Positions 18,230-27,289 of a DNA stretch of 64,000 bases are shown piece by piece. Each line of letters starts with the position of its first letter. Within the stretch, counting starts at the first letter, position 1. Under the pieces are notes generated by a model, which ran no database searches, was not told the DNA's origin, and worked only from the letters and a program-made list of their open reading frames with translations. A program made the translations under genes and the position numbers. Origin of the DNA: Curtobacterium sp. VKM Ac-2922 (GTDB lineage Bacteria > Actinomycetota > Actinomycetes > Actinomycetales > Microbacteriaceae); assembly GCF_022815645.1 (NCBI RefSeq), contig NZ_JALGRO010000008.1, forward strand, positions 140,241-204,240. The letters run 5' to 3'.

Positions 18230-18490
18230 TCACGTGCGCCGCGCCGGGGGCGACCTGGCCCACCGGTCCGCCGACGAGGCGTCGTCGAGCCGCACCGGCC
18301 GCGGCGGCTGCTCGCCGTCACCGGGACGGACGGGACCGTCCGACGGTGTCGGCCGGGGCGCGAGACCGGTCGTCGTGCGGAACCCGTCGCGGACCACCTT
18401 CGCGAAGAGCGCGTCGACGATGACGGACTCGGCGTCCCGGAGCAGCGCGTCGTCGACCTCGGGCGGCTGCACGGCTGCCACGAGTTCCAC
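18230..18490 (-). CDS. Small hypothetical protein downstream of Hsp20
   Basis: 86 residues, no recognised family. The first 42 residues (MELVAAVQPPEVDDALLRDA, then VIVDALFAKVVRDGF) look like folded protein with amphipathic helices; the rest is proline- and arginine-rich. GGGAG about six bases before the GTG supports the start. It lies 21 bp downstream of the Hsp20 gene on the same strand, so it is probably in that operon. Its end touches the terminator at 18182-18227. Confidence 0.55.
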   Translation of the reverse strand: MELVAAVQPPEVDDALLRDAESVIVDALFAKVVRDGFRTTTGLAPRPTPSDGPVRPGDGEQPPRPVRLDDASSADRWARSPPARRT

Positions 18491-18511
18491 GGTCGCTCCC
18501 TGGTTGCGGGA

Positions 18512-18943
18512 TCAGCCGGCGAGGGCCTGCTGGTCGGTCGGCGCGCCGCTCGTGACCTGGATCTTCCGGGGCTTCGCCTTCGGGGTGACCGGGATCACGA
18601 GGGACAGCACGCCGTTGTCGTAGTGCGCGGAGATGGCATCGGAGTCGACGCCCTCGCCCAGGCTGAACTGGCGCAGGTACGAGCCGTGCGGGCGTTCCCG
18701 CAGCAGCCACCCGCCGCCGTCGGTCTGACCGGGGGCGGTGCGCTCGGCGCGGATCGTGAGCAGCTGCCCGTCGACGTTGATGTCGACGGAACCCGGGTCG
18801 ATGCCGGGCAGGTCGGCGTTGAGCACGTACTGGTCGCCGTCGCGGTGCAGGTCGACCGGCATCGGCCTGAGCGTCTGGCGGCCACCCAGCAGGGCGCCGG
18901 TCAGGCGGTCGAGTTCCGAGAGAGGATCGAACGTCACAGCCAT
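18512..18943 (-). CDS. Hsp20 / alpha-crystallin small heat-shock protein
   Basis: 143 residues. The alpha-crystallin domain runs from about residue 35 (PVDLHRDGDQYVLNADLPGI) to about 125, with the conserved DNGVLSLVIPV strand near its end and the C-terminal KIQV anchoring motif. It is an ATP-independent chaperone that holds unfolding proteins. No HAIR/HspR or CIRCE sequence is seen in the 137 bp upstream; a TACCGT hexamer is the best -10 candidate. AAGGGG lies about ten bases before the ATG. Confidence 0.93.
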   Translation of the reverse strand: MAVTFDPLSELDRLTGALLGGRQTLRPMPVDLHRDGDQYVLNADLPGIDPGSVDINVDGQLLTIRAERTAPGQTDGGGWLLRERPHGSYLRQFSLGEGVDSDAISAHYDNGVLSLVIPVTPKAKPRKIQVTSGAPTDQQALAG

Positions 18944-19080
18944 GATGAAGATGTCCCCTTCCTGATGTCGAGTTGTGGTGTCCGGGGGTTCGTCACCGGG
19001 CACGATCAGACGGTAACGCCGTCGCGGATCCGGTTCCTCGAACGGTGCTGGAACATCGCTTCGAGCTCGCTCGGAACGCC

Positions 19081-19653
19081 TCAGACCCGCCACTTCGGAC
19101 GCGGGGCGGCGAGCTCGCCGGCCTGCATCGTCGGGTAGGTGATGAGTTCGAGCGTCGAGCCCCACGGCGTGCCGACGTAGACGAACCGGTTGCCGCAGCC
19201 GCTCTCGTTCCCGCCCAGGTCCCGGGGCTCGGCGTAGCGCCGGCCACCCACGGACTCGACCCGGGCGAGTGCCGCGTCGAGGTCGTCCACGTAGAAGGCG
19301 ACGTGCTGCCAACCGAGGTCGCTCGGTCGGGCGGCACCACGCTGGCCGCGCCCGTGGTACTCGAACAGCTCGAGCCCGGGACCGTTCGGCAGCGCGAGCA
19401 TCCGCAGCGCCCCCTGGGCCATCGTGTGCGGGATGCCCAGACGCTGCTGCACGTCGCGTGTCCTGCGGACCGGTTCGCTGCGCAGGAAGCGGTCGTACAG
19501 GACGACGGCGTCGAACCCGCGGACGAAGAAGTCGGTCGCGGTGTCGATGTCGGGCACGGTGAGCCCGATGTGGTCGATGCCTCGGATCGTCCCGGTGGGG
19601 ACGGCTGCGGCGGACGCGGCGGTGGATGGTGCGCGCGGTGCAGTGGTCGTCAT
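19081..19653 (-). CDS. VOC-superfamily (glyoxalase/extradiol-dioxygenase-like) protein
   Basis: 190 residues. Two beta-alpha-beta-beta-beta modules are seen, with likely metal ligands in IRGIDHIGLTV (His, about residue 27), LGWQHVAFYVDDL (His) and GSTLELITYP (Glu). This suits a single-subunit VOC enzyme such as a lactoylglutathione-lyase-like or dioxygenase-like protein; the reaction is not determined. The start is at MTTTAPR with GGGGAGA upstream. It stands alone between Hsp20 and the ABC cluster. Confidence 0.82.
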   Translation of the reverse strand: MTTTAPRAPSTAASAAAVPTGTIRGIDHIGLTVPDIDTATDFFVRGFDAVVLYDRFLRSEPVRRTRDVQQRLGIPHTMAQGALRMLALPNGPGLELFEYHGRGQRGAARPSDLGWQHVAFYVDDLDAALARVESVGGRRYAEPRDLGGNESGCGNRFVYVGTPWGSTLELITYPTMQAGELAAPRPKWRV

Positions 19654-19799
19654 GGCCGTCTCCCCGGACGTCGGCTGTGGTGGACTCGACGAGTAGACCG
19701 CCTGGTCCGCCGAGCGGCAACGGGAGTCGGTGCGCCGTGCGGGGAACCGTCGTGATCCTGCGTGATCACCACTCACTGAGCAGGCGTACAGCGCACCCG

Positions 19800-21236
19800 T
19801 CAGTCGGCGGCGAGCAGGGGAACCAGGCGTTGCCGCAGCGCGAGCACGGTCGGGACGACGGTCGCGAGCGCCACCAGCACGAACGCGGTCAGACACATCA
19901 CCGACAGCACCGGGATGCCGAAGTCCGGCCGGACCAGCGGGTGCCCCGACGCGAGCACCGTCGTCAGTCCGACCCCGACGACCAGCACGACCACGACGGC
20001 CTCGATCAGGGCGGTCCCGGTCAGGACGACCGCCTCGGACAACGCCGTCAGCACGACCCCGCCGTGCGTGCCCCCGGCCGAGCGGATGAGCGCGTGCTCA
20101 CGGTCACGCACGCTGCTCGACATGGACACGCTCGCCGTGGCGCCGCCGAGAGCGGTGGCGATGGCGCCGCCGACCAGCAGGACGAGCGCCTGCAGGCCGA
20201 GCGCGCCACCTGACGCCGGAGCATCCCCGGCACCGGCGGCCGATGCGCTGCCGGTCACCGTGTCGACCGCGGTGAGCACGGCCGGCAGGGCGATCGCGAT
20301 CACCATGACGGTCACGGTGCTCGTGCTGCGGGTCAGGTCGTACCGGACGGTGTTGCGCGCCAGGTACCAGGACGCCGAGCGGCGCGGTGGCACCAGCGCG
20401 GTCCAGGACCGGAGGACGAGCGGCGTGAGGACCGGTGCGACGGCGACGACCACGACGACCGCTGCGAGTGCGCCGTACATCGCGTTCGAGCCGGCGTCGC
20501 CGAGCGGGACGGACCCACTCGAACCGATGCCGAGGACGGCGACCGCCAGGGCCGCGACCGCGAGCACCCAGCGGGTCGCCGTCATCCGGGTGGCCGACCG
20601 TGACGGGCCGCGCAGGGCCTCGATGGCGAGCACCCGGCCGGCCGCCCGCGTCGACCGGCGTGCGCCGAACGACGCGAGCAGGACGACGACCGCGACGCAG
20701 CAGAGCGCATCGACGGCGGTGTACACCACCGGGATCCGCGGCAGGCCCGACGCGGACCCGAGTGCCCAGTCGAGCACCGGCCCGACGAACAGGAACCCCG
20801 AGAACCCGCCGACGAGCCCGCCGACCGCGGACACGAGCGCGATCTGCAGCCGGACGACGGCCGTGATCCGGCGCGGGGACACCCCCGCCAGCTGCCACAG
20901 CGCGTACTCGCGACGCTGCAGCTCGACGGTCAGGTTGGTCACGGTGTTGACGACGGACACGACCGCGACCGACGTGACCACCACGACGCCCGCGCCCAGG
21001 CTGGCGTACGCGGCGAAGAACAGCTGCGCTGCCTGTGCCTGGTCGAAGCCGGGCGGCAGCTCGGTCAGGCCGGAACTCCGGACCAGGTCGGCGGGGTCGA
21101 GTGCGAGCATGTCCACGCCGGTCTGGACGACACCGGCGGCCAGACTGAGCGCCGCACTCGCGACGATCGCGACGAGCAGGGCGCCGATCCAGATGCGACG
21201 GTGGGTGGCCATGCTGGCCAGGGTCAGGCGGATCAC
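19800..21236 (-). CDS. FtsX-like ABC transporter permease (copy 2)
   Basis: 478 residues with an N-terminal membrane helix, an FtsX block at about 85-165 containing LQRREYALWQLAGVSPRRIT, several central spans, and a second FtsX block ending LRQRLVPLLAAD. It is a clear paralogue of the permease at 21249-22682, 12 bp upstream, sharing the same start (MIRLTLA) and end motif. With the ATPase at 22679 it forms a complete exporter-like ABC system of the MacB/lipoprotein-release class. Cargo unknown. Confidence 0.88.
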   Translation of the reverse strand: MIRLTLASMATHRRIWIGALLVAIVASAALSLAAGVVQTGVDMLALDPADLVRSSGLTELPPGFDQAQAAQLFFAAYASLGAGVVVVTSVAVVSVVNTVTNLTVELQRREYALWQLAGVSPRRITAVVRLQIALVSAVGGLVGGFSGFLFVGPVLDWALGSASGLPRIPVVYTAVDALCCVAVVVLLASFGARRSTRAAGRVLAIEALRGPSRSATRMTATRWVLAVAALAVAVLGIGSSGSVPLGDAGSNAMYGALAAVVVVVAVAPVLTPLVLRSWTALVPPRRSASWYLARNTVRYDLTRSTSTVTVMVIAIALPAVLTAVDTVTGSASAAGAGDAPASGGALGLQALVLLVGGAIATALGGATASVSMSSSVRDREHALIRSAGGTHGGVVLTALSEAVVLTGTALIEAVVVVLVVGVGLTTVLASGHPLVRPDFGIPVLSVMCLTAFVLVALATVVPTVLALRQRLVPLLAAD

Positions 21237-21248
21237 GTCGGTCCCTCC

Positions 21249-22682
21249 TCAGGCTGCCGCGAGCATCGGCACGAGGCGCTGGCGGAGCGCGAGCAGCGTC
21301 GGCACCACCGTGGCCAGGATGACCAGCACCAGCGCGGCACCGAACACGCCGGCGGCCGGTGGCACGCCGAAGTCCGGGCGGACCGACGGGTTGTGCGCGG
21401 CCAGGCTGGCGGCCAGGCCGAAACCGGTGACCAGCAGCACGACGGCGGCCTGCACGAGCGCGGTGCCGGCGAGGATGACGCCCTCGAACACGGCGGACAG
21501 CAGGACGCCGCCGGGGGTGCTGCCGGCGGACCGGACCAGCGCGTGCTCGCGGTCGCGCACGCTGCTGGCCATGTACACGTTCGCCGCGACACCGGCCAGG
21601 GCGATCACGAGCGCTCCGCCGACCAGCAGCAGCAGGGTCTGGTCGCCGATGATGATGCTCTGGGAGGCGTCTGGCGTGTCCGGAGTGGCTCCGGTGCTGT
21701 TGAAGACCGCGTTGGCCGCTGCCAGTCCGCCGGGCAGCGCGATCGCGATCATCATGACGGTCACGGTGCTGGTGCTGCGCGTCAGGTCGTACTCTGCGGT
21801 GTTGCGGGCGAGGAACCACGAGGACGACAGTCGCGCGGGGACGATCGACGTCCACAGCCGCAGCAGGGGCGCCGTGACGAGTGGCGCGAGGGCGACGAGC
21901 GTGACCGCCGCCGTCAGGGGGAACATCGCCGACGGGACGGCGGCCTGGTCGAGCTGCAGGTCACCGATCGACAGGCCGTTCGACACCGTCGCCAGCAGCA
22001 GCAGGGCGGCCAGGATCCACCGGATGACGGTCATCCGTCCGGCGGCGCGACCGGGACCACGGAGTGCCTCGATCGCCTGGACCCGACCGGCGCGGCCCGA
22101 TGCGCGGAGTGCGCCGAGCACGGCGATGACGACGACGACCAGGGTGGTGAGCACCGCGTCGAGCGGGTCGTACAGTGGCGCGACCGGCGGGAGCCCGGGC
22201 GTTGCCTCGAAGCCCGCCGTGAAGACGCGCGGTGCGACGGCGAAACCGACCACTGTGCCGACGGCGGCGCCGACCAGGCTGACCAGGGCGACCTGACCTC
22301 GGACGATCGCGGTGATGCGCGCGGGGGAGACGCCGGCGAGCTGCCAGAGCGCGTACTCGCGACGCTGCAGGTCCACGGCGAGGTTGGTGGTCGTCGCGAC
22401 GACGACCATCGCGCACACCCCGGAGAACAGGACGATCACGCTGCCGAAGAACACGAAGAAGTACTGGATCGCGTCGGCAACCTGGCCCACGGCGTCGGCG
22501 GGGATGCCGTGCAGCCCTGATTCGTGCACGAGCGCGGCGGCGTCCAGCGTGCCGATGTGGATGCCGGTGTGGATGACGGTGGCGGCGAGGCTGAGCGCCA
22601 GCCCGGTCACCACGGCGACGATGAGCGTGCCGATCCAGATGCGCCGCTGGGCGAGCATGCCCGCCAGGGTCAGGCGGATCAT
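21249..22682 (-). CDS. FtsX-like ABC transporter permease (copy 1)
   Basis: 477 residues, same architecture as its downstream paralogue: MIRLTLAGMLAQRRIW start, an FtsX block with LQRREYALWQLAGVSPARIT, and an ending LRQRLVPMLAAA. Its ATG overlaps the ATPase stop (ATGA), so it is translated after the ATPase. Two adjacent half-permeases suggest a heterodimeric membrane domain. Such systems export peptides or lipids, or sense antimicrobial peptides; no two-component system is next to it. Confidence 0.88.
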   Translation of the reverse strand: MIRLTLAGMLAQRRIWIGTLIVAVVTGLALSLAATVIHTGIHIGTLDAAALVHESGLHGIPADAVGQVADAIQYFFVFFGSVIVLFSGVCAMVVVATTTNLAVDLQRREYALWQLAGVSPARITAIVRGQVALVSLVGAAVGTVVGFAVAPRVFTAGFEATPGLPPVAPLYDPLDAVLTTLVVVVIAVLGALRASGRAGRVQAIEALRGPGRAAGRMTVIRWILAALLLLATVSNGLSIGDLQLDQAAVPSAMFPLTAAVTLVALAPLVTAPLLRLWTSIVPARLSSSWFLARNTAEYDLTRSTSTVTVMMIAIALPGGLAAANAVFNSTGATPDTPDASQSIIIGDQTLLLLVGGALVIALAGVAANVYMASSVRDREHALVRSAGSTPGGVLLSAVFEGVILAGTALVQAAVVLLVTGFGLAASLAAHNPSVRPDFGVPPAAGVFGAALVLVILATVVPTLLALRQRLVPMLAAA

Positions 22683-23422
22683 GCTGCGGCCTGACCCGCG
22701 GGGCGATCGTGCACGGCGCGGAACACGGCGTCGGCGGTCGGGTGCGTGAGCTCCTGGTGGACGGCACCGTCGCGCATGACGAGCACGCGGTCGGCCATCG
22801 CCGCGGCGTCGAGGTCGTGGGTCACCATGACGACCGACCGGCCGTGGTCGGTCTGCGAGCGAAGCAGCCGCAGCACGGCGTCACCGCTGATCGTGTCCAG
22901 CGCGCCCGTGGGTTCGTCGGCGAAGACGAGACCGGGCTGCATCGCCAGGACGCGGGCGATGGCGACGCGCTGCTGCTGACCACCGGACAGCGCACTCGGG
23001 CGGTTGTGCTGGCGGTCGAGCAGTCCGACGGCCTGCAGGGCCGCGTCGATCTGCGCCGAGCGCACGTGGCCACGGGCCAGGCGGGCGGGCAGCGCGACGT
23101 TCTCGCGGGCCGACAGCGAGGGGATGAGGTTGTAGGACTGGAACACGAACCCGAGCTGCTCGCGCCGCAGCTTGGCGAGCGCGGAGCGGTTCAGACGGCC
23201 GATGTCACTGCCGGCGATCCGCACCGTGCCGCTGGTGAGTGGTTCGAGGCCGGCCAGACAGGTCAGCAGGGTGGACTTGCCGGAGCCGGACGGCCCGACG
23301 ATGCTGACGAACTCGCCCTGCTCGATGGAGAGGGAGATGTCGCGGAGGATCTCCACCGGGGTGGGGTCGGAGAGTCCGGGGAAGGACTTGTGGACGCTCG
23401 TGGCGTCGAGGATGGCAGGCAT
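22679..23422 (-). CDS. ABC transporter ATPase (MacB/LolD type)
   Basis: 247 residues. Walker A is GPSGSGKSTLLT (about 43-54), Q-loop FVFQSYNLIPSLSARENV, signature LSGGQQQRVAIAR (about 145-157) and Walker B LVFADEPTGALD. The FVFQSYNL and FADEPTGALD blocks place it with LolD/MacB/BceA ATPases that partner FtsX-like permeases. It is first in the three-gene operon. The short upstream region has TTTCTGAAA, a small palindrome, near 23469-23477, possibly an operator. Confidence 0.94.
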   Translation of the reverse strand: MPAILDATSVHKSFPGLSDPTPVEILRDISLSIEQGEFVSIVGPSGSGKSTLLTCLAGLEPLTSGTVRIAGSDIGRLNRSALAKLRREQLGFVFQSYNLIPSLSARENVALPARLARGHVRSAQIDAALQAVGLLDRQHNRPSALSGGQQQRVAIARVLAMQPGLVFADEPTGALDTISGDAVLRLLRSQTDHGRSVVMVTHDLDAAAMADRVLVMRDGAVHQELTHPTADAVFRAVHDRPAGQAAA

Positions 23423-23493
23423 GGGCGCTCCTGGTCGAGGACAGAAGCCACCAGTCTGACATGTGGAATTTCAGAAACTGCTGTGCGGCGCGA

Positions 23494-24252
23494 TCAGGCT
23501 GGCGGTACCGGCACCCACGCCGGGTACGTCGCGGATCGACCGTCGCCGGAGGATCGCCGGGTGATGCGCCGCCCGAGCCACGGTGCGACGTGCTCGCGGT
23601 AGTAGCGCAGCTCGGTGCGCAGCCGGCGTCGTGGGAGTGCGGGGACGACGGGCTCGGTCGCGAGCGGTCCGTCGGCGATGGCGTGCAGGGCCAGGTCGGC
23701 CACACGCTGGTGTCCGACGGGGTTCATGTGCAGCCGGTCCGCCGACCAGAACTCGCCCCGCCCCAGGTGCGGGTCGCGGGACACGTCCACGAACGGCAGG
23801 TCCCGTCGTGATGCGAGCTCGCCGACGGCCTCGGCCCACGCATTGCCACGGCTGTTGATGAGCGACCCGAGGGGGAGTCCGGCACTCGGGTCCGCGGGGC
23901 TGAGCAGTGCCAGCCGGATGCCCCGAGCGGCGACGGCGTCCGCGGCGTCCTCGAGCAGGTCGATGAGCGGCTGCACCGCGTACCGCGGGCGGAGCATGTC
24001 GTTCCCGCCACCGCAGAACGTGATGAGCGTCGGTGCCGGGTCGAGTGCGAGCGCCGCGTCGAGCTGCCCCTCGAGCACGCCGGCCAGCAGGCGACCGCGG
24101 ACGGCGAGGTTGGCGTACTCGACCGGACCCGGGTGCATCCGCGCCAGACCGCTCGCGAGCCGGCCCGTCCAGCCCGGGAACGGCACGTCGCCGTCGTCGC
24201 CCAGGCCCTCGGAGAAGCTGTCGCCGATCGCGACGTACCGGATGGTGTCCAT
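23494..24252 (-). CDS. SGNH/GDSL-type hydrolase
   Basis: About 252 residues. SGNH blocks are present: YVAIGDSFSEG with the nucleophile Ser (block I, about 6-16), the block II Gly in NLAVRGRLL, FCGGGNDML (block III Asn, about 79-87) and DRLHMNPVGH (block V Asp/His, about 176-185). No signal peptide, so a cytosolic esterase or acyl hydrolase is likely. The ATG at 24252 is preferred over an in-frame GTG at 24270. Substrate unknown. Confidence 0.88.
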   Translation of the reverse strand: MDTIRYVAIGDSFSEGLGDDGDVPFPGWTGRLASGLARMHPGPVEYANLAVRGRLLAGVLEGQLDAALALDPAPTLITFCGGGNDMLRPRYAVQPLIDLLEDAADAVAARGIRLALLSPADPSAGLPLGSLINSRGNAWAEAVGELASRRDLPFVDVSRDPHLGRGEFWSADRLHMNPVGHQRVADLALHAIADGPLATEPVVPALPRRRLRTELRYYREHVAPWLGRRITRRSSGDGRSATYPAWVPVPPA

Positions 24253-24291
24253 CCGTCCATCATCGTGCACGCGGCTGTGCAGGATGGTCGT

Positions 24292-24798
24292 TCAGTCCGT
24301 GGTGGCCCGGCGCTCGACCAGACGGTCGTTGGCCGCCGCGGCCGCGGTGCGCATCCGCGTGAGGAAGTCGATGACCACGCGCAGGTCCTGCGGCGGGGTG
24401 GCCAGCACGGTCGTGGCGATCTCCGTGCCGGCGAAGGCCAGGAACCGCTGGCTCTCGGCGTGCGCCGACGGTGTCGCGCGGAGGGTGATGCGTCGGCGGT
24501 CGGCGCTCTCGCGGTGTCGTTCGACGTGTCCGGCGCGCTCGAGTCGGTCGAGCAGGATCGAGGTGGCGCCGCTCGTCATCCCGATCCGCCTCGACAGGGC
24601 AGCGGGGGACACGGGCGCACCGGCGACCTCGGCCCAGATGACCTGCCCGAGCGCGTTGGCGTCGGACACCGGCAGACCGATCCACGACGACAGGTGGTGG
24701 TTCAGCTCGGCGAAGGTCACCGCCCAGTCCCGCAGGCCGTGCATGACGGCGACCTGGTCCTCGGCCCAGGGGTGGGTCAGGGGGTCGATCTCGGGCAT
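24292..24798 (-). CDS. MarR-family regulator of the divergent FAD monooxygenase
   Basis: 168 residues. The winged helix has SPAALSRRIGMTSGATSILLDRLERAGHV (about 64-92) and the wing ESADRRRITLRATPSAH. The ATG at 24798 has AAAGGA seven bases upstream, and TACAGT inside the proximal palindrome could be its -10. The gene is divergent from the monooxygenase at 24837 with two perfect palindromes between them, the standard layout of a MarR repressor that controls a detoxification gene and itself. Confidence 0.9.
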   Translation of the reverse strand: MPEIDPLTHPWAEDQVAVMHGLRDWAVTFAELNHHLSSWIGLPVSDANALGQVIWAEVAGAPVSPAALSRRIGMTSGATSILLDRLERAGHVERHRESADRRRITLRATPSAHAESQRFLAFAGTEIATTVLATPPQDLRVVIDFLTRMRTAAAAANDRLVERRATTD

Positions 24799-24806
24799 CC
24801 AGGTTC

Positions 24807-24835
24807 CTTTGCTGCAAAGTCGCTTTACTGTAAAG
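24807..24835. promoter_or_regulatory. Tandem MarR operators CTTTGCTGCAAAG and CTTTACTGTAAAG
   Basis: Two perfect 13-bp palindromes (24807-24819 and 24823-24835) have centres 16 bp apart and share the core CTTT-n5-AAAG. They fill the 38-bp gap between the divergent MarR and monooxygenase genes. TACTGT (24826-24831) inside the second would be the -10 of the monooxygenase and its complement region serves the regulator, so occupancy would block both promoters. Confidence 0.75.
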
Positions 24836-24836
24836 C

Positions 24837-26069
24837 ATGACAACACCACACGCAGTGATCTCCGGAGCGAGCATCGCAGGTCTGTCCACCGCCTGGTGGC
24901 TCCGACACATCGGTTGGGACGTGACCGTGATCGAACGAGCCCCCGCCTTCCGTGACGGTGGCCAGAACGTCGACGTCCGCGGTGTCGCCCGCGAGGTCCT
25001 CGACCGGATGGGCCTGACGGAGGCGATCCGCAGCAGGAACACCACCGAGACCGGCACCGTCCTGGTGGACGCCGACGGACGGGTCACCAGCGAGCTGCCG
25101 TCCGACGGACCGGACGGTGCGACCGCGGAGCTCGAGGTCCTGCGGGGCGACTTCGCACGCGTGGTCCTCGAGGACCTGCCCGCCGGAGTCGCGTTCGTCT
25201 ACGGCGAGACCATCGACGACGTCGACGACCCCGCGGGAGACGACGGCACCGATCGGGTGACCCTGACGACCACGTCGGGCCGGGTCCTGCACGCCGACCT
25301 GTTCGTCATCGCCGAGGGCGTGCGGTCCCGGACCCGTGACCTCGTCTTCGACCAGGCAGACGACGTCGATCCGCGACGGCTCGGTGTGACGATGGCGTTC
25401 GGGACGATCCCGCGCACCCCCTCGGACGACGACCGGTGGCGGTGGCACAACGCCGTCGGCGGGCGGCAGGTCCACCTGCGTCCGGACCCCTACGGCACCA
25501 CGCGGGCGATCCTGGCGTTCACCAGCGGCGAGGGCCTGGCCGGTGCCGCGCGCGACGAGGCCCTGCCGGTGCTCCGCGACCGCTACGCCGGCGCCGGATG
25601 GGAGACCGCTCGCGTGCTCGACGGCTTCGCGGCGTCGGACGACGTGTACGTCGACGACCTCACCCAGATCCGGATGCGCCGCTGGCACCGTGGCAGGACG
25701 GTCGTCGTGGGTGACGCGGCGTGGTGCGTGACGCCGATGGGCGGCGGGGGCGCCTCGCTCGCGCTGACCGGGGGCTACGTCCTGGCCGCAGCACTGTCGT
25801 CGCGCGGCACCGACGTCCCCAGTCGCCTGGACCTCGACGCGGCGTTCGGGGGGTTCGAGCGGTGGATGCGTCCGCTGGTCGACCAGATCCAGGGCATCCC
25901 GAAGGGCATCGTCCGGTTCGCCTTCCCGCAGACGCGCCTGGGCCTGGCCGTCCGCGGACTCGCCGACAAGGTGCTGTTGTCGCCGGCCCTCCGGCCCGTG
26001 GCCGCCCGGTTCACCCAGGTGGCCGACACGGACGTCCCGCTCCCGCAGATCCACTCCCACGTGGGGTGA
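24837..26069 (+). CDS. FAD-dependent monooxygenase (PHBH-like aromatic hydroxylase family)
   Basis: 410 residues. FAD-binding GxGxxG-like ISGASIAGLSTAWWLRHIGWDVTVIER (8-35, with Ala in place of one Gly), the DG motif region FVIAEGVRSRTRDL (about 159-172) and GDAAWCVTPMGGGGASLALTGG (about 293-314) define a single-component group A flavin monooxygenase. Relatives hydroxylate aromatic compounds or inactivate antibiotics such as tetracycline and rifampicin. MarR control fits a response to a toxic aromatic compound. There is no ribosome site before the ATG, so translation is probably leaderless. Confidence 0.9.
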   Translation: MTTPHAVISGASIAGLSTAWWLRHIGWDVTVIERAPAFRDGGQNVDVRGVAREVLDRMGLTEAIRSRNTTETGTVLVDADGRVTSELPSDGPDGATAELEVLRGDFARVVLEDLPAGVAFVYGETIDDVDDPAGDDGTDRVTLTTTSGRVLHADLFVIAEGVRSRTRDLVFDQADDVDPRRLGVTMAFGTIPRTPSDDDRWRWHNAVGGRQVHLRPDPYGTTRAILAFTSGEGLAGAARDEALPVLRDRYAGAGWETARVLDGFAASDDVYVDDLTQIRMRRWHRGRTVVVGDAAWCVTPMGGGGASLALTGGYVLAAALSSRGTDVPSRLDLDAAFGGFERWMRPLVDQIQGIPKGIVRFAFPQTRLGLAVRGLADKVLLSPALRPVAARFTQVADTDVPLPQIHSHVG

Positions 26070-26084
26070 CGCTGGGGGCGGGGG

Positions 26085-27032
26085 TCAGCGGCGCAGGGTC
26101 GCGCGCGGGTACTCGCCGTGCCGTTCCAGGTAGGCCGCCGAGAACCGGCCGGCGTGTGCGAACCCCCATGCGCGGGCGACGTCGGCGATGCTCGTGGTCG
26201 CCGGGTCGCCCTGCCGCAGGGCATCACGGACCCGGTCGAGCCGCACCTGGCGGATGTACCCGTTCGGGCTCACGCCGAGCTGTCGCTGGAAGGCCTGCTG
26301 CAGTGCGCGCAGGCTCAGCGCGGCGACCTCGGCCAGGTCGGTGCTGGTGATCGGTCGGTGCGCGTGCTCGTGCACGTACTCGACCGCGCGCCGGATGTGG
26401 GCGTTCCGGGGGAGCAGCAGGTCGCCGGGCAGTGACGAGGTCACGAGTGGGTACAGCTCGAGCAGGGCCAGGGCACCGAGTCGTCCCATCTCGGCCTGCA
26501 GCAGCGGCGACGCCTGCCGGTCCATGACCGTGTGCGAGATCAGTGCGACGGTGTTCTTCCAGATCGCCATCGCGCGGTCGTCGGGCCGGATGGTGTGGTC
26601 GAGGTGCACCTGACCGGCCTCGACCCCGCGTTCGCCGGCGAGTTCCTCGAGCGCGGACCGGTTGACCTGCACCAGTCGCTGGTCGTAGTCCCGGTAGGTG
26701 AAGGTCGCACCGTGCTGCGGCCAGAGCTGGGGACGTCCCACCTCGCTGACGATCCGGGTGTCGCCGTCGCCGATGGACCCGGTCCCGCGGGTGACCCACT
26801 GCACGACGAAGTCCGTCGTCGGCACCATGACGCCTTCGAGGTGTCCGTCGAACCGGATCGCCCGCAGCGTCATCGCCGAGTCGCCCACGGCGGAGTACCG
26901 GAACCCGAACGGCTGCGCGGTGGTCTCGGCGCGCCACTCGTCGGCGTCGTACGCGCCGACCAGGAAGTCGCGGGCCTGCTCGATGTCGTCCGACCGGGTC
27001 TCGTCGTGCACGCGCGTGCGGTCGTCAGTCAT
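26085..27032 (-). CDS. AraC-family transcriptional regulator
   Basis: 315 residues. An N-terminal sensor part (about 1-200, with VPTTDFVVQWVTRGTG) resembles AraC_binding_2 cupin domains. The C-terminal DNA-binding domain has HTH 1 in ITSTDLAEVAALSLRALQQAFQRQLG and HTH 2 in SIADVARAWGFAHAGRFSAAYLERHGEYP, both well conserved. Target genes are unknown; the divergent small-gene cluster at 27290 is the nearest candidate. CACGAT is five bases before the ATG. Confidence 0.9.
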   Translation of the reverse strand: MTDDRTRVHDETRSDDIEQARDFLVGAYDADEWRAETTAQPFGFRYSAVGDSAMTLRAIRFDGHLEGVMVPTTDFVVQWVTRGTGSIGDGDTRIVSEVGRPQLWPQHGATFTYRDYDQRLVQVNRSALEELAGERGVEAGQVHLDHTIRPDDRAMAIWKNTVALISHTVMDRQASPLLQAEMGRLGALALLELYPLVTSSLPGDLLLPRNAHIRRAVEYVHEHAHRPITSTDLAEVAALSLRALQQAFQRQLGVSPNGYIRQVRLDRVRDALRQGDPATTSIADVARAWGFAHAGRFSAAYLERHGEYPRATLRR

Positions 27033-27289
27033 GGGGCATCGTGCGTCTGACTGTGCCGGACCCGACCTCGATCGGCACGCCCGATGTCCGGGAAGCGTGG
27101 CTCGCCTGAGCGCTCTCGCATCGCGGACGTTCCGACCGGCACGAAAGCGATGTCCACAATCCGGCGGACGTGACGGTCCGGACGTCCGCGATCCGAGACG
27201 TCCGGCGGTCGCCCCGGACACGTGTCGCCCCGGCTCGTACGTTCTGATCGACACCGACGGCATCCGCCGCGACGACCAGGAAGAGGACC

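Noticed and set aside
18944..19080. HspR/HAIR or CIRCE element before Hsp20
   Set aside because: No CTTGAGT-n7-ACTCAAG or TTAGCACTC-n9-GAGTGCTAA pattern is present in the 137-bp gap.
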